Below, in pieces: positions 1-11,857 of a DNA stretch of 40,126 bases; the stretch's first letter is position 1; every line of letters begins with the position of its first letter. The notes under the pieces were generated by a model. It saw only the letters and a program-made list of their open reading frames with translations. It was not told where the DNA came from and searched no databases. The position numbers and the translations under genes were made by a program. Source of the DNA: Azolla pinnata. Taxonomy: Eukaryota > Streptophyta > Polypodiopsida > Salviniales > Salviniaceae. The DNA is taken from NCBI GenBank assembly GCA_037176905.1, contig JBBBWG010033263.1:1-40126 (forward strand). The letters are read 5' to 3'.

Positions 1-186
1 GCCCACCACGCGACCGTGAACCTTGCCGCCCGAAGACACAAAAAACAAACAAACTCGTCGGATTCGGACTCCCAGAAATCATCCTCCATCAGGAAAAAGG
101 GGGGCGAATGCGAATGCGTGCTCGTGGAGCATCGTAAACCCTTAGGAACCAAATTTATAAGGCTAATTTGAATGGTTTAGGGGTAA

Positions 187-596
187 AAAATAAGTGGGAA
201 ACCCGATTATCCTAGGACTGAGACAAACCCGTATGATCATCGGACAGGTGCAAACAAACTACACGACGTAATGGTCAAGGAACCCTCGAAGCTGACCTCT
301 ATAAAGAGAATTTGCTAGCTCCTTTCATTGCGGTATCTTTAGACTAAGATAAGTGGGAAACCGGTTTGTCCTAGAACTATAAAATAAACCCATATGAGGT
401 ATCCCGTGGTGAAGGGACCCTAGAAGTTGACTTCTCTGAAAGGAACTAGCTGCCTCCTTTTATCACAACATTTTGTTTGCTAAAGGTACGCTAATCTATC
501 GCATGTCAACGTCCGAGACACAATTCAAGGAACCCTCGAAATTGACCTATATAAAAGGAACTAGCTACTTCTTTTGATTACAGCATCTTTAAGATG
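187..596. repeat. Diverged tandem repeat with TATA-like motifs
   Basis: Two sequence blocks recur. Block 1 (AAGTGGGAAACC, then a CCTAG core and ACAAACCC/ATAAACCC) lies near 190-238 and 350-398. Block 2 (AAGG(A/G)ACCCT(C/A)GAA, a TGAC core, an AAGGAACTAGCT-like stretch, then a pyrimidine-rich tail) starts near 277, 412 and 527. The third copy of block 2 holds a good TATA-like stretch, CTATATAAAAGG, and the first holds CTCTATAAAG. Unit spacing is about 115-160 bp. This could be a decayed satellite or the U3 region of an old LTR; no LTR ends or coding remnant are recognisable. It probably lies in the intron of the leftward gene. Confidence 0.6.
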
Positions 597-811
597 TTTT
601 GAAAGACTTTCTTGGTCTCTGCCAACCACAGATCCATACTCGTCTTACTTCTGAGGTAATAATCCAAGATAAATATTCTACGGTATTTTGGATTCGTCTC
701 CGGTCCACTTGTGTGGGTTGTCGACCGCCCTTAATCCAGACGATATTGTTTTTCTCTCGGATCGTGTCTAATATCGCTCGATTCATCAGCAGATCGGTAA
801 AATAGGCATAC

Positions 812-1402
812 CTGCGACTCGCGCATCAGGTCGTGGGACTCGCGCGCGCGAGCATCGAGCAAGAGCTGGGAGGCGGTGAGGCGGCGCTGGAGGGACTCGA
901 TCTCGGCCTCGAGAGCGTCGGCGCGGCCGCCGAGCTCGGAGCGGTGGCGATGCAGCTCGGACATCTGCGCATCGGCGCGCGTTTTCCAGCGCCGCGCCTC
1001 CGCACGGCTGCTCGCCCACCCCTCCACCACGGGTGTGAACACGGCCAGAAGCATCGACGAAGCGCCTTCGGGCCGCTGTGTCTCGACCACGGCTCTGATG
1101 AGCCCCTTCACAACCGCGGGCCATCCTGTTGCTGCTGTTGTCTCCGATTCGAGCGCTTGCGAGCCATCGGCAATGCTCGATGTCATAGCAAGAACAGCCT
1201 CAGGAGAAGCACCAGACCCAATCGCCTCTGTTTGAGCCTCTGCTGACTCCTGCTTTGCCTCGATCCCTTCTTCCTCTTTCCCTGGATCGCTGTTGTCGAC
1301 GGTTTCCCCAGTCTCCTGTTGCAGTACCCCGAGGGAATCGCTCGGCGGCGACAGTTCCGGCGCATCCGCCTTCGGACGAGGCCCCACGAATTGCACGGCC
1401 AT
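812..1402 (-). CDS. Unrecognised coiled-coil protein, first exon (partial)
   Basis: I do not recognise this gene. The exon runs from ATG at 1402 to a good splice donor (GCAG|GTATGC) at 812/811 and encodes 197 residues ending in phase 0; reading on into the intron gives a poor, non-conserved tail. Residues 1-90 are acidic and low complexity. Residues about 92-125 look like a compact hydrophobic/helical domain (WPAVVKGLIRAVVETQ). Residues about 130-197 are rich in heptad-like L/A/R/E and predict a coiled coil. GC content is high, typical of a first coding exon. The rest must lie left of the window or in the repeat-filled intron. It is divergently transcribed from GLE1. Confidence 0.6.
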
Positions 1403-2107
1403 CGCGTTGCAGTTCCCTTCACAACTCCCAAAGCTCGATCAGTAGCAGTTCCCTTCGCAAGTTCCCTTCACAAATTCCTGGCCAAACTGCGTGGGATCAG
1501 TAGCTGCGATGGTGCGCGTTCTCTTGCCGGTATCCCTTTTATGTAGTTTGGCTTTCTTCTCTTCTTGCTTGCTTCGTTCCTAAGATTAGCATATTGCACC
1601 ATCGACTGGGCGACTCAATCATGTTTCTTTCCATTCTTACCAAGGGACAATCTGCCCTCTGCTCTACGCTTGCTGTCGACGCCGTCTACGACCAAGAACT
1701 TTCTCAAGCTTTTTTCATGGCTTGCAGACACGAAGATACGAGCAATAGATTGGCAAGGAAGATAGAATCGTGTATCTGGTTGGTATATTCGGCAGACATC
1801 GGACATTCGGCACAACAATAAATCGGATGCTTGCCAGAGATCTCGGCAACCATTTACAGCATCAAGGATCAATGAGCTCACCCAACGGTGGCGATTCCAT
1901 CAGAGGCGATTCAATTCTAGCAGGATAAAACAACAAACTGTAGCAACGATTTTCCGGCAGAGATTCCATCCAGGGAGCATCGATTGCGCTCGAATGCATT
2001 CCAGCATCTAACCCCTAATCAGTTTCCTAACCCTAGTAAATTTACCCCAAGCAATATCTTCTTGAAAATGTACTCCTAAAGCCCTTTGAAGGGCAGATCT
2101 GTGAGTT
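1403..2107. promoter_or_regulatory. Divergent intergenic/promoter region
   Basis: About 700 bp separate the leftward coiled-coil gene from the GLE1 leader, so both promoters must lie here. Three near-copies of AGTTCCCTTC(A/G)CAA occur between about 1410 and 1477, next to the leftward start codon. Telomere-box-like CCCTAA/ACCCTAG motifs occur near 2010-2035. I see no coding exon. Exact promoters cannot be placed from sequence alone. Confidence 0.4.
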
Positions 2108-2120
2108 TGGCAAAACCCAA

Positions 2121-2280
2121 GAAGAAGAAGAAGAAGAAGAAGAATGAAGAAGAATGAAGAAGAAGAGGGGAGGGGTATGTCTTGTAATTATGATTTCTCC
2201 ATGAAACCTTCTTCTTCTTCTTCTTCTTCTTCTTCTTCTTCCGCTGCTGCTGCTGCTGCTGCCGCTGCTGCCGCCTCCTG
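2121..2280. repeat. Opposed (GAA)n and (TTC)n runs plus GCT/GCC run
   Basis: A pure (GAA)8 run at 2121-2144 continues as GAA-rich sequence to about 2165. A (TTC)n run of about 34 nt follows at 2208-2241, then a GCT/GCC trinucleotide run to about 2279. The GAA and TTC runs are complementary and about 60 nt apart, so the leader RNA could fold into a long stem. In the upstream reading frame the TTC and GCT runs encode poly-Ser then poly-Ala. Confidence 0.9.
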
Positions 2281-2563
2281 CCGTCGTTCGGTCGTTCGTT
2301 CTTCTCTGCAGCTCCTGCTTACCCCCACCCCCCCCGGAGAATCGACGCCCGCAAAGCTCCGTCCGTCCATGGCTTCCCACAGGTCCGTAATTCTCTCCCG
2401 TCTCTCAGATCCCCTCCCCCCCCCCGTTTTCCTTTTGCCCTTTGTTGCTAGGCATGTCATCCACGAAAGCGCTCTTTTCTTTCCTTTTCGCGCTAAATCT
2501 TCCCCCCCGGAAACGTTTCGTGGCCGACGCAAGTATACGAGATTGGTTGGAGAGATGCTGCAT

Positions 2564-2705
2564 TCTGCATTCTCACTTCTTTGCTGGATAGCTTGGCTTT
2601 CAGATTGGGCCACATTACCACGCAAAAGGTTGTAAAGGCGTTCCGTTCTGCATTATCGCTTCTTTGCTGGATAGCTGATTAGGTTCTCATTGCCGTGCAA
2701 AATCC
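2564..2705. repeat. Diverged 82-bp direct duplication in GLE1 leader intron
   Basis: TTCTGCATT(C/A)TC(A/G)CTTC and the following TTTGCTGGATAGCT recur about 82 bp apart (starting near 2564 and 2646). Each copy is followed further on by a related CATT(A/G)CC(A/G)(C/T)GCAAAA stretch. Two copies only. Confidence 0.7.
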
Positions 2706-3454
2706 CCCCTATAAAAGAAATCGATCATAGCTGATCCTGTGGGAAGCAATATTGCTCTCAGCAAACATGCAATCTTTGAGCTTATACATGAAAGAACCAC
2801 ATGAACAATCAAAAACATTACATGCTGTAGCCTTAACAAGTTTACATCTCTTCCCGCATGAGCTTGTATTTGAAAGGAGCATGTGAAATTTTAAACCTTT
2901 TAGGAAAATCCAGATACGCTTCAACGATGTCAAGGGGATTTGTGAATCCAGGTAGGATTTGTAAAACATGTGCAGGTCAAACTGCTACTGTAGAAGCAAC
3001 CCATGTTTAATGACTAGAATATTTGATAGTAAGATATTGGTCACTCAAAGCAAGTTTTCAGTGATACCTTCTAGATATTTTTTGTTCAAAACAGTATCAA
3101 GTGCTACCTAGTTATGGTCACATTGGCAAATGTTGGTTGAGGGTTGTAATTCCATAATATAATCCCATTTACAATATTTTGATGGTGCAGCGTTTTAACG
3201 GTTTTTAACATGACAGTCGTTGTTTTGCAAATGACAAGCATTTATCGCTTATAATTGTCTATAGATTGACAGGATAAGAATCAGGATGCGGTTGTGTTAT
3301 AAATGGATTCGTCCTCCATAACAATTGTTTTATTTGAATTCATTTTTTCTCCATACCTACAATGAATGCCTGAATCTCATTTTCTGAAAAATTAACTGAA
3401 ATTTCAGGCATTGCTCTTTTATTTGGTGACTTTGAAGTACAACAAAGAATACCA

Positions 3455-6400
3455 ATGGGTTCACCTGCTGGCATTATTCGAGAGTTGGTTCGAGATCTGA
3501 ATATTTCGCCTATTAACTCCAGCTACCGTCCTCCCATGCCATCTCCTGCAGTGCTCCATCCCAATCTTGATTGGTCTTTGCAAGATCTCAAAGAGGAGCT
3601 TGACACTTTACAGAGAAGCCTCACGAAATCACCTGTCTTACCAAATGATCTTTCTCCTTTCAAGCAGGAAAAAGGTTCTTACAGGTTCGTACCTTAAAAA
3701 ATATGATTGCGCAATGTTCTTTCAGAATGTTCAAGTTATGAACTAGGAGTGAAATTTTGGAAATTTGCTACGGGATTATTGTAAAATTTAAAGGATATGT
3801 TCAGTATCACAGGACACATTCATATGATGGAACCTCATAATTTTTTGTGTTGCGCCTTCCATCCAAAGATTTGACGTAAGGTTCTGTTTCGTGTCTATGT
3901 TTGTTTTTGCCTTCAAGTCTTGGGATAATCTGGTAGATCATTTGTGAGTTTCTGCATGTTCATGTATGTGCTACAAGTTTGTCTCGCTGTGTGACTGAGT
4001 AGCAGTTACTAGTGATTTCAGCTATATGATGGTAAATTGCACCTTGCAATCCTGAGTTTCTGAGGTCATCTTGTTCTCCCAGAACACAGCTCTTTGTCTA
4101 TAAGGAACTTGTGAGGTGTATTATTCGACACTGATGATTTTAATAGAGGACACCTTTAGTAAATTAAATGTCTCAATTCTTTTCTCAAAGTTTATTATAA
4201 AACCAATGACGTGCATCCTTCCTCATGTATTGTTTCACCTCCTCGTGCATCTTTTTGTTTCAAGTAGTATAATTCATATATAAATATTTATTTTATGTTC
4301 TCATTATTTCGTTCTTTCTCTATCTCTCTGTCTACCTGTCTCTCTTTATCCTCTGAAGAATTTCATCGAAATGTGTTTATTTATATTTATTGGTGGGACC
4401 TAAAATTTTTCTGGAATAGTGAGAACATAGAGCACGTTTTAATACAGCACATCTTTAATTTTTTAGCTTTTCGTGGAAGGAACTATCAGTTACTGCAGAT
4501 TTTGGCAGATCAGGGCGTCCATTCAGGATTTCTGCATTTGATAGTGATTCTGATAGTGAGGAAGAAAGTTTAGAATTTCAGAAAAAGCTAGAACAGAAGG
4601 AAACTTGTGTTGAGTCAAAGGATTCTGAAGGCAGGTAACACTTCAACTTTCACTTGTGACTTCAAGCTCAACAATTGGATGGTTTATTGGCCTGTTTTTA
4701 CAATCTAACTTCACATCAAATTTCCAGTGTGTTGAACCAGTCCTCAAACTGGTAGAGATGCTAAATTCTAGACAAAATTGTTCTCCTCTTGTTGACACGT
4801 TTCAGTAGAATTCCAGTGAATTTGCTTACAGATACTGTTACTGGGGTAGCCAGGTGGTACTGTTCTCATTCTATTTTGCTCCAAGGATCTTATTAGGGTT
4901 GGCAAGAGACAAGATTAGATTGAAATCTATACATTTGTCATGGGTAGATATTGGCTTAGAATTCAAGCTTGCATGGTGGAGTTTATAGTTTGTGGATGAA
5001 AGACATTAATGTAAGTCAATAATTTTGTATGTGAAACTACAGATCCATTCCCGGAAGTACTCATGCAATTGTGAATATTAAAGAGCCATGGCTTCTGCCT
5101 AAAACTGAGATATCTGAAGGACTGATGTTTGAGCTTGAGCGTGGAAGGCTTCAGAGAGTACAGGTGGTTTTTCTCTTGCATATGGAGAAGTATTATCTTG
5201 GGTGGTATTCTAAGGAATTAAGTTAGTCAAAATTCAATTCCATTCAATAATATGTTTGGAGAACCAGGAAGAGATCCGTCAAAGAAGATTTGTGTTGGAA
5301 GCAGCTGTTGAAGAGGAAAACGTAAGGTCAGCTGCAATCCTCAACCAGGTTGAAAAAGAAGAGGAATCAAAGCGTGAGGTTGCACGCCGCATAGACAAAC
5401 AGTATCAGCGGTCAATGTAAGTTCTTCAGTTTTCAGTAGGGAGCAAGTAAAATGAACAATTTTTCCCATTAGCATAAGAATACATCATAACACATCACGG
5501 AAATGTTATGTACATAATGATTTTATTCTTGTAGAGTGGAAGTATCACCTAGTAGCCTGTCTCCCTCTACTATTTCATCTTCTCTGTGCCTTACAACACA
5601 AACATTTTCATTATGCATATTGTTATTGAGCGAGATGTTACACCAGTGAGGGTGTACCACCTGTCTGGTGCAATCATATTTAGTTTTAATCTCTTAACCA
5701 GTTTAAGCCATTGGGATCATTAGAAATGATGGTCTTACCTTGAATCTTTGGGATAGTATATAATAGCCTTATTCGCATTGTCAGGAGTTAGGACACTTAA
5801 GTTGGTCACACAATAGATGAGTGGGTTTGGTTGTTTTTTATCATATTTCTAACTAATTTGGTCTGGAGGTGCAGTGCTGAAGTTCGTGACATACATCTAT
5901 CTGCTATACAGCGTGAACACGAGCAGCGCTCACAGGTGGAAGAAAGAAAACTCAGAAGAGAAGCTGATGCTAAGAAGAGAGAAGCTTTGGCTCGAGAAGA
6001 ACGAGAACGACAAGAGAAAGCGAAAGCCGAAGCCGAGGTAATTATATTGAAATTGTAGAGGGATCATGTGGATAGTGGCCAAACTATTGCCAAAATGAGC
6101 CATTGAATGCGTGATCCTTGTTATAATCTTTATTTGTTCTTTTGAAGCTACAGATTGATGTCTCTGCGTGGGTGATATACTAGCTTGGTTTGAAAGTTCT
6201 TCTATGTCAAGTGGATTACTGAAGCTCGTTTGTGTCTAAGTGGATTTCATGCTCAGTATGTCTGTGCATTCCTGTTACTCAAACACAACCTTTTTCTAAG
6301 TTTTTTTCCCTGTTGTAGGCTAAAAGAATAGAGGATGCAAAAATTGCTGTTGAGGCTGAGAGAAAGAAGCATGCAGAGGACATGGCTTTGCAGAAGGCTG

Positions 6401-9156
6401 AAGCAGAAAAACTAGCGAAAGAAGCGAAAGAACGTGCTGTTGAGAAGAGTAAATCATCAGGTTCTAGTCTAATTGTCTAAGAACTTTTTTTTCCTTATTT
6501 TAGTTTCAGATTTTTCACTGCTTAACTTAAAACAGGTCCAAAGGCAAAAGTATCTGAAAGTGGTGCAAATGTTGAGAACTTAAGGAGAATGAAACTTAAT
6601 GCTCTGCTTGAGATGTCTCAGCCTCTACAAATGGATCCAAGCTTGAAGAAGGCAAGTCTCAAGAATTGTTGGAGGATGGTTTTCTGGGAATGTGTGTATA
6701 CTTGTATGTACTATTCTAATCTGGTAGCACTATTTTATTGTTGATATTTCCATTTTGGAGTATGGATTCTTTTCGATCTATCAAATGCTGAAAGCATTCT
6801 TTTATCCATTTTGAAGGCTTAGTTCAAATGAGGTCTAATAGTTACTCTTTATTATTGTTGACATTTCTTTTCTCCAGTGTATCGGTTTTTTCTAATTAAT
6901 TCAAATACTGAAAACACCCAATTACTCTCCATTATCAGCATAGCTCAAATGAGGTCTAGTGAGTTTGTGTTGTTGGAAGGCTTTCCTATGGTGGCTTGGT
7001 TTTTCTTACTTTGTAACCTTTTAAGGACCACAAGAAATGCTTTTGGGCATTTATCAGCTATGTTTTTCAAGGTTTCTAAGGTCATATGAGGTGTAATGTG
7101 TCTCAATTCCTTGAAGTCATTACTGTATTGATTCGGATTTTCTCATGTTTCAGTCCTTAAAGGACCATGAGCGAAGCCTCACAAAGCTCTTACAACAAGT
7201 TTCTGCAACACAAGAACAAGTGAGGTAACAGGGATTCCTGTTTTTGTTTCTTGGGAGATGAGAGTTGAGCTTTTATCCCGTGATTGCTCTCTAACTTGTA
7301 TAATGATGGAGTTGTGCTTACCTGGGGTCTTTTTATTTAACTATTCATGTTCTATATGCCATTTACCTAGTAAGTGTGTTGTTCATACAGGATAAAATCC
7401 ATAAATCTAATAAATGAGTTGTTATCTTCTCCTTATCAAGCATTCTCGTTGACGACATTTGTGTCAAAGGTAAACATTATTCCTTTTTGTGTTTTTTTTA
7501 TGGTTCCTTCACAAAAGAATCTGATCTATAAACCTGACACAAAAACGCTCTATCATAAAGTGAGAATTTTTTTACCCTCCTGATTCTCACACAAACAAAC
7601 TTCTTTCAGTTGATGTCCCAGTGTGAGATTCAAGTATCAAAGCTTCCTTCTTTTGCGTTTGCTCTCGCCCAAGTTGTTGTGAACATCAGTTCTCGGGTAG
7701 ATATTTGCCAACTCTCCATACATAATTTACACAGGTTTTATATAATATTATGTACTAGTTTATTAAGCTTCCTTCTAGGGAAGACTTACAAATCTGGCTT
7801 AGCAACAGTTTGATGGACACGGCTGTTAAGTTTTTCTATGGCATCCCAGCTTCGATCACTGGTTCAAGCAAAACATATGACCAAGGGCTTTATCTTTCTT
7901 GACTTGCTCTAGGCTGTATGTTTATCTTCCAATTCCATAATGTCTAAAAAAGTGAAGTTATGTTTTGGATTTCCATTTAGTAAAAGCACTCGTTATTCAA
8001 ACATCTCACCTCATCTAGTCTCATCAGGCTACGTTAAAGCCTTGCAATATATCTTAGTGAATGCATTACGAGAAACCTATTAGTTTCTGCGTGTTCAATT
8101 TTATTTAAGAAGAAAATGTCGTGATTAATAGGATGAATTATAATTCTGCAAAAGCAAAATTGTGAAATGTCTTTCTTTTACTATACTTACCGATGGTAGT
8201 TTGTTCTTACATGTGAAAAGATACCAGATGTCATGGAGATTGTGTTTGCGAAATTAAACCAAGTTTGCATCTATACTGTACCCAAGTATTATACTTTCAC
8301 AAAGGTAAATTTTTCAGTTGATGCATGAGTTGGAATGTAATGTTGAGCATGTGAATTGAGGACGGCATCCTTATTAAAATCAATAACTACTTTGGCAAGA
8401 AAATTTATATTGACGATAATCCATTTAACCTCCAGTGATATATTTTATGAAACTGATTGCAGAGTCAATTTGATAACGACAGAGACTACTATAAGCTACT
8501 CGGTTATCTTGAAAGTGAAGGCGGAATTGAGAGCACCGACGACTACGTTTCTCGCATGAGTGCATATGTGACACTATATGCTGCAATAATCCAGGTACGC
8601 ATATTGACCCAACATGTATGGATCTTTACTGGATGTTTCTTAGTTTTCAAGGTGGGTGCTAATTCTTTCAGGCAGAAATAGATGGCACATCTCGATGTCT
8701 CAAAGAGGGGTGGATATGGTGTGCTCGACTCCTTAATGCTCTTCCTGCTGATAGGCTTACTGCTTCAGCTCTTGAAGCATTTTTGAAGGTTGATTTTCGT
8801 CAGTGTTCTGATATATTGTGTAGTGGTCTAATGTAGTTTTTGTTGGTTAACCATCTCTGATGCGATGCTATTTGCCTTGTTATTATATAGTTGATTTATC
8901 ACAGAGCTTTACACTGGTTTTTTTTGGCAACCAGGTAGCGGGTTTTAAGCTTTATATGGTATATCAGAAAGCGTTTTTGAAATTATTGAACGTTATCGTG
9001 GTTGATTTCATCGGAAGTCTCAAGCAACAGAAAGACCCGGACTCCAGAGCTGTTTTAAGTCGTTTAGAAACGTATATTGGAACGCGACAATTTATGAAAG
9101 AACCAGATGGCCGAAGCATGCCAAAGTCGGATTTGTCGTCTGCACTGAAGTGTTAA
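3455..9156 (+). CDS. GLE1: GLE1 mRNA export factor (nucleoporin)
   Basis: GLE1 sits on the cytoplasmic face of the nuclear pore and, with inositol hexakisphosphate, activates the DEAD-box ATPase DBP5 (LOS4 in plants) to release exported mRNPs. Exons: 3455-3684, 4509-4634, 5043-5163, 5268-5416, 5875-6037, 6319-6460, 6536-6651, 7154-7224, 7391-7469, 7610-7696, 8221-8304, 8463-8594, 8672-8788, 8935-9156. They join in frame to 612 aa, close to the Arabidopsis length I recall (about 611). Residues about 1-115 are poorly conserved with an acidic DSDSDSEEE patch. Residues about 120-330 are a long charged coiled coil (ERKLRREADAKKREA). Residues about 345-612 are the helical GLE1 C-terminal domain (GYLESEGGIES, EGWIWCARLLNALPADRLTA, KEPDGRSMP). 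The ATG at 3455 is the first in the conserved frame. Intron 7 has a GC donor; the other introns I checked are GT-AG. Family assignment is firm; the N-terminus is less sure. Confidence 0.9.
6652..7153 (+). other. GLE1: GC-AG intron in GLE1
   Basis: The exon must end at 6651 to keep the conserved frame into the next exon, which starts at 7154 after TTTCAG. The donor there reads AAG|GCAAGT, a textbook GC donor with otherwise perfect U1 complementarity. The nearest GT (6656) would shift the frame. Confidence 0.85.
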
Positions 9157-10899
9157 ATCGTCTTCGGTGATTTCACGTGTCTTGATATCTCCGCATGTGT
9201 AACATTTTTTCTGTATATTAAATTGACAAGAATGCAGAATTTGTTGAGGGCTAGTGGAATTGTTGGGTGGTGTACATTTCACATGCTTCTCGAGCGACAG
9301 TATAGATACAGGAGTGACCACATACATCATTGATGATGCTTATAGTGGTTTGAGAGATTATTTTGGCAATTAAAGTTTTCCTAGTGTAAAATCCAAAAGA
9401 GTTTGTAGGCTTGCTTTTTGTTGTGTGCTTTGAAAAATGCTTCTAAATGGTGCTCTTTCTAATAATGTCTTGCATCCTGAGATTCTATGATCATGCATTA
9501 TTGAAGGAGCACAGCAAAAGGCAGCTGATTTTACCAGCTAAGTCTTCTGTTTGTGATACTGTGTCTTAATCAACTTTTAAGGGCTATGACAAATTAATTA
9601 CTTTGAAGGCCATATCACAACTCTATAGCTGAGTTTTATCATAATGCACACCATCGCCATGCCCATAATTGAGTATGATATAATTCCCTCAAAGTTTGAT
9701 TATCGGCACGTTCAGTGATTGGGGAAATGGTCTCTGATAGGTTCTAGCACCATCAATGCTCCCATGCGATGGTGCACCTGCATGATGCAATATCATGGTG
9801 CTATAAAATCCTTTTTTAAGCATTGGGAGTGTTATATAGATCGAGAATAGCAGATGAAGATGCTTGGCAATCAACATTTCTCAATAGCACACCGATTCTA
9901 ATTGGCTTGATATGCTACTAGGCTTGGTTGTTAGAGAGATTATGCTGAGGCAAAGAGTACTTACTGGCTTCATGTAGGGAAATAATGATACAAAGTGCTT
10001 CTCATAGGTAGGGAAATAATCGTAAACGATTGAATAAGAAATGATGGAGTCAGTAAAGTGATGCAATGCGGTCTCGTGTTAACTCGCACTATTTCTTTTC
10101 CCAAAACATCCACACATATACATTGTACTGGTGGGGTCTTATATAGTAGCTATTATATATATCAGTAAAAGAAATTTGTAATATTCTCGCCAATTGAAAG
10201 AAAATCTTTTAACGATCCTCCTTAAGTTTATCTGCCTTCATGTGATACCACAATTCAATATTTGCATTGTTTTGTTCCATTTGTGCGAGCTAATTCCCCT
10301 TCATTTGAATGTTTACTGGTTACTTCAGCTCCGACCTTGGTTTTGGAATGCAATAACAAGAAACTGCTTGCATCAAGTGCATGGTATTAAAAAAAATCAC
10401 TTAAAGGATAAATTTTTAAACATTTAGGGTTTAAGTTTGAAGAATGAGACAATCGAGAACACATTGAGCAAGAGAGAAGGGGCAAGAGGAATACAACACA
10501 AGTTAAACTCGGGGTCCCATAATTGGTGTTATTCACCTTGATTGGATCAGCCAATATTTACACGTGCTCGTGGGCTCCGTTTGCAAGGAAGCAAAATGCC
10601 TAAGCTTCTAGAACTTTCCAAAACCTTTGAAAAGCCTTTTAAAAGATATGTGTTGTTTTCTCAAAGATTCATTTAATCGGGCGATAGTGACATTCTTCTA
10701 AGATCCACAGTTTAAGATAGGCGAGCACCGATCGGTTTTAGCGGATTGCAAAGAGTTGTTGACTGCATGCTCTGGTTTCATGCCTATTTGTTTCTTCTTG
10801 TTTGTTTGATATTTGCTCAGGTTCCATTTCCATCAACTGCTCTCTAGTTGCGAGAACACAGACATATAACCGATTTGTGGATGAGTTGAGTGCACCTTT
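9157..10899. other. GLE1 3' region and intergenic DNA
   Basis: After the GLE1 stop there is AT-rich DNA without a supported gene. The first few hundred bases are presumably 3' UTR. GTAGGGAAATAAT occurs twice (near 9975 and 10009). A heat-shock-element-like motif lies at 10606-10618 (listed separately). No transposon ends or RNA gene are recognisable. Confidence 0.6.
10606..10618. promoter_or_regulatory. Three-unit heat-shock-element-like motif
   Basis: TTC-nn-GAA-nn-TTC with correct 5-bp periodicity (TTCTAGAACTTTC). Its flanks (AGCTTCTAGAA, then TTCCAAA) resemble those of the longer element at 24286-24308, so both may come from one dispersed repeat. No gene start lies close by; PRP8 begins about 1.3 kb downstream. 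Confidence 0.4.
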
Positions 10900-11110
10900 A
10901 CTTATACGTACGTACATGTATAGATAGATCTATACATACGAACGAGCGATCGATGAACTGATTGCAACTATGCTTATACATACATACTTACATAATGCAC
11001 GCACACATACAAACACACACACACACATGCATGCATGCATACATATATATAAACACATACATACACACATATGCCAAACTGTGTTTATACATGCATGCAT
11101 TCATACGTGC
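10900..11110. repeat. CATA/CATG/ACAC simple-repeat tract
   Basis: Imperfect runs of CATACATA, ACACACAC, CATGCATGCATG and ATATATA. The short ORFs here read as His/Thr- or Met/Cys-rich peptides and are products of the repeat, not genes. Confidence 0.85.
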
Positions 11111-11129
11111 GTAGATGTATACAGGCCCG

Positions 11130-11857
11130 ACCATCATCATCATGGATCCGTGATATGAGCATGGATGTATACACCACATTCAAATCTACAAACCAGATCA
11201 CCACCACCATCATCAGCATCAGCATCATCACCACCAACATCACCATCACACACCGCCACCACCAGCATCATCATCATCGTTCCATGATAAGAGCGAAGAT
11301 GCAGCTTGTTGAACCGAGCAATCCATACGGACTGGTCGGTGGTCATGATCATTGATCCATGATGCAAGCGCAAATGCTTCCCATTCGATCGACCAAATCC
11401 ATATTGCGGCCTGATCATCATCACCTCATCATGACCACCATCGCCGCCGCCACCACCGCCGCCACCATCATAATCATCAGATGATGCGAGCATAGAGAAC
11501 AAGCCAGATCAGCAAAAGCATCACCACCGTCACCATCATGACCATCATCATCATCGGCATCAACATCAGCATTAGCATCAACATCAGCATCAACATCAAC
11601 ATCAGCATCAACATCAGCATCAGCATCAGCATCAGCATCAACATCAGCATCAGCATCAGCATCAACATCAACATCATATCATCATCATCATCATCATCAC
11701 CACCACCATCATCATTACCACCATCAACATCACCACAATCACCATCATCATTCACCATCATCATCATCACCACAACCACCATCAACATTCACCACCACTA
11801 CCATCATCATCATCACCACAGCACCATCATCATTCACCACCATCATCATCATAGACC
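11130..11857. repeat. ATC/CAC/CAG triplet-repeat tract with interspersed unit
   Basis: About 730 bp dominated by ATC, CAC, AAC and AGC triplets. The densest part, 11556-11672, alternates CATCAG and CATCAA. Within the first half, four copies of a diverged non-triplet unit (consensus GATCCATGAT, then GAGC) begin near 11145, 11281, 11355 and 11478. The long ORFs on either strand (poly Ile/Ser, Met/Leu, Asp/Gly) follow from the repeat and lack any domain, so I do not call them genes. Confidence 0.9.

Larger units (their letters stand above)
2108..3407 (+). other. GLE1: GLE1 5' leader exon and leader intron
   Basis: The leader exon probably ends at a good donor, CACAG|GTCCGT (2382/2383). The next acceptor is TTTCAG at 3407, giving an intron of about 1025 bp. 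ATGs at 2144, 2201 and 2369 share one frame. After splicing that frame continues for seven codons and meets TGA at 3427-3429, 25 nt before the GLE1 ATG at 3455, so it is an upstream ORF and not the GLE1 N-terminus. The transcription start is unknown; only ATGs downstream of it matter. A fused N-terminal extension would need a different donor, and I found none in phase. Confidence 0.5.

Noticed and set aside
589..786. 65-aa minus-strand ORF as a second exon or retroelement remnant
   Set aside because: It directly follows the donor of the leftward exon, has no recognisable motif and overlaps another ORF on the opposite strand.
2144..2382. N-terminal extension of GLE1 from ATG 2144, 2201 or 2369
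   Set aside because: With the only good donor (2382) and acceptor (3407) this frame meets a stop seven codons into exon 2, so it is an upstream ORF.
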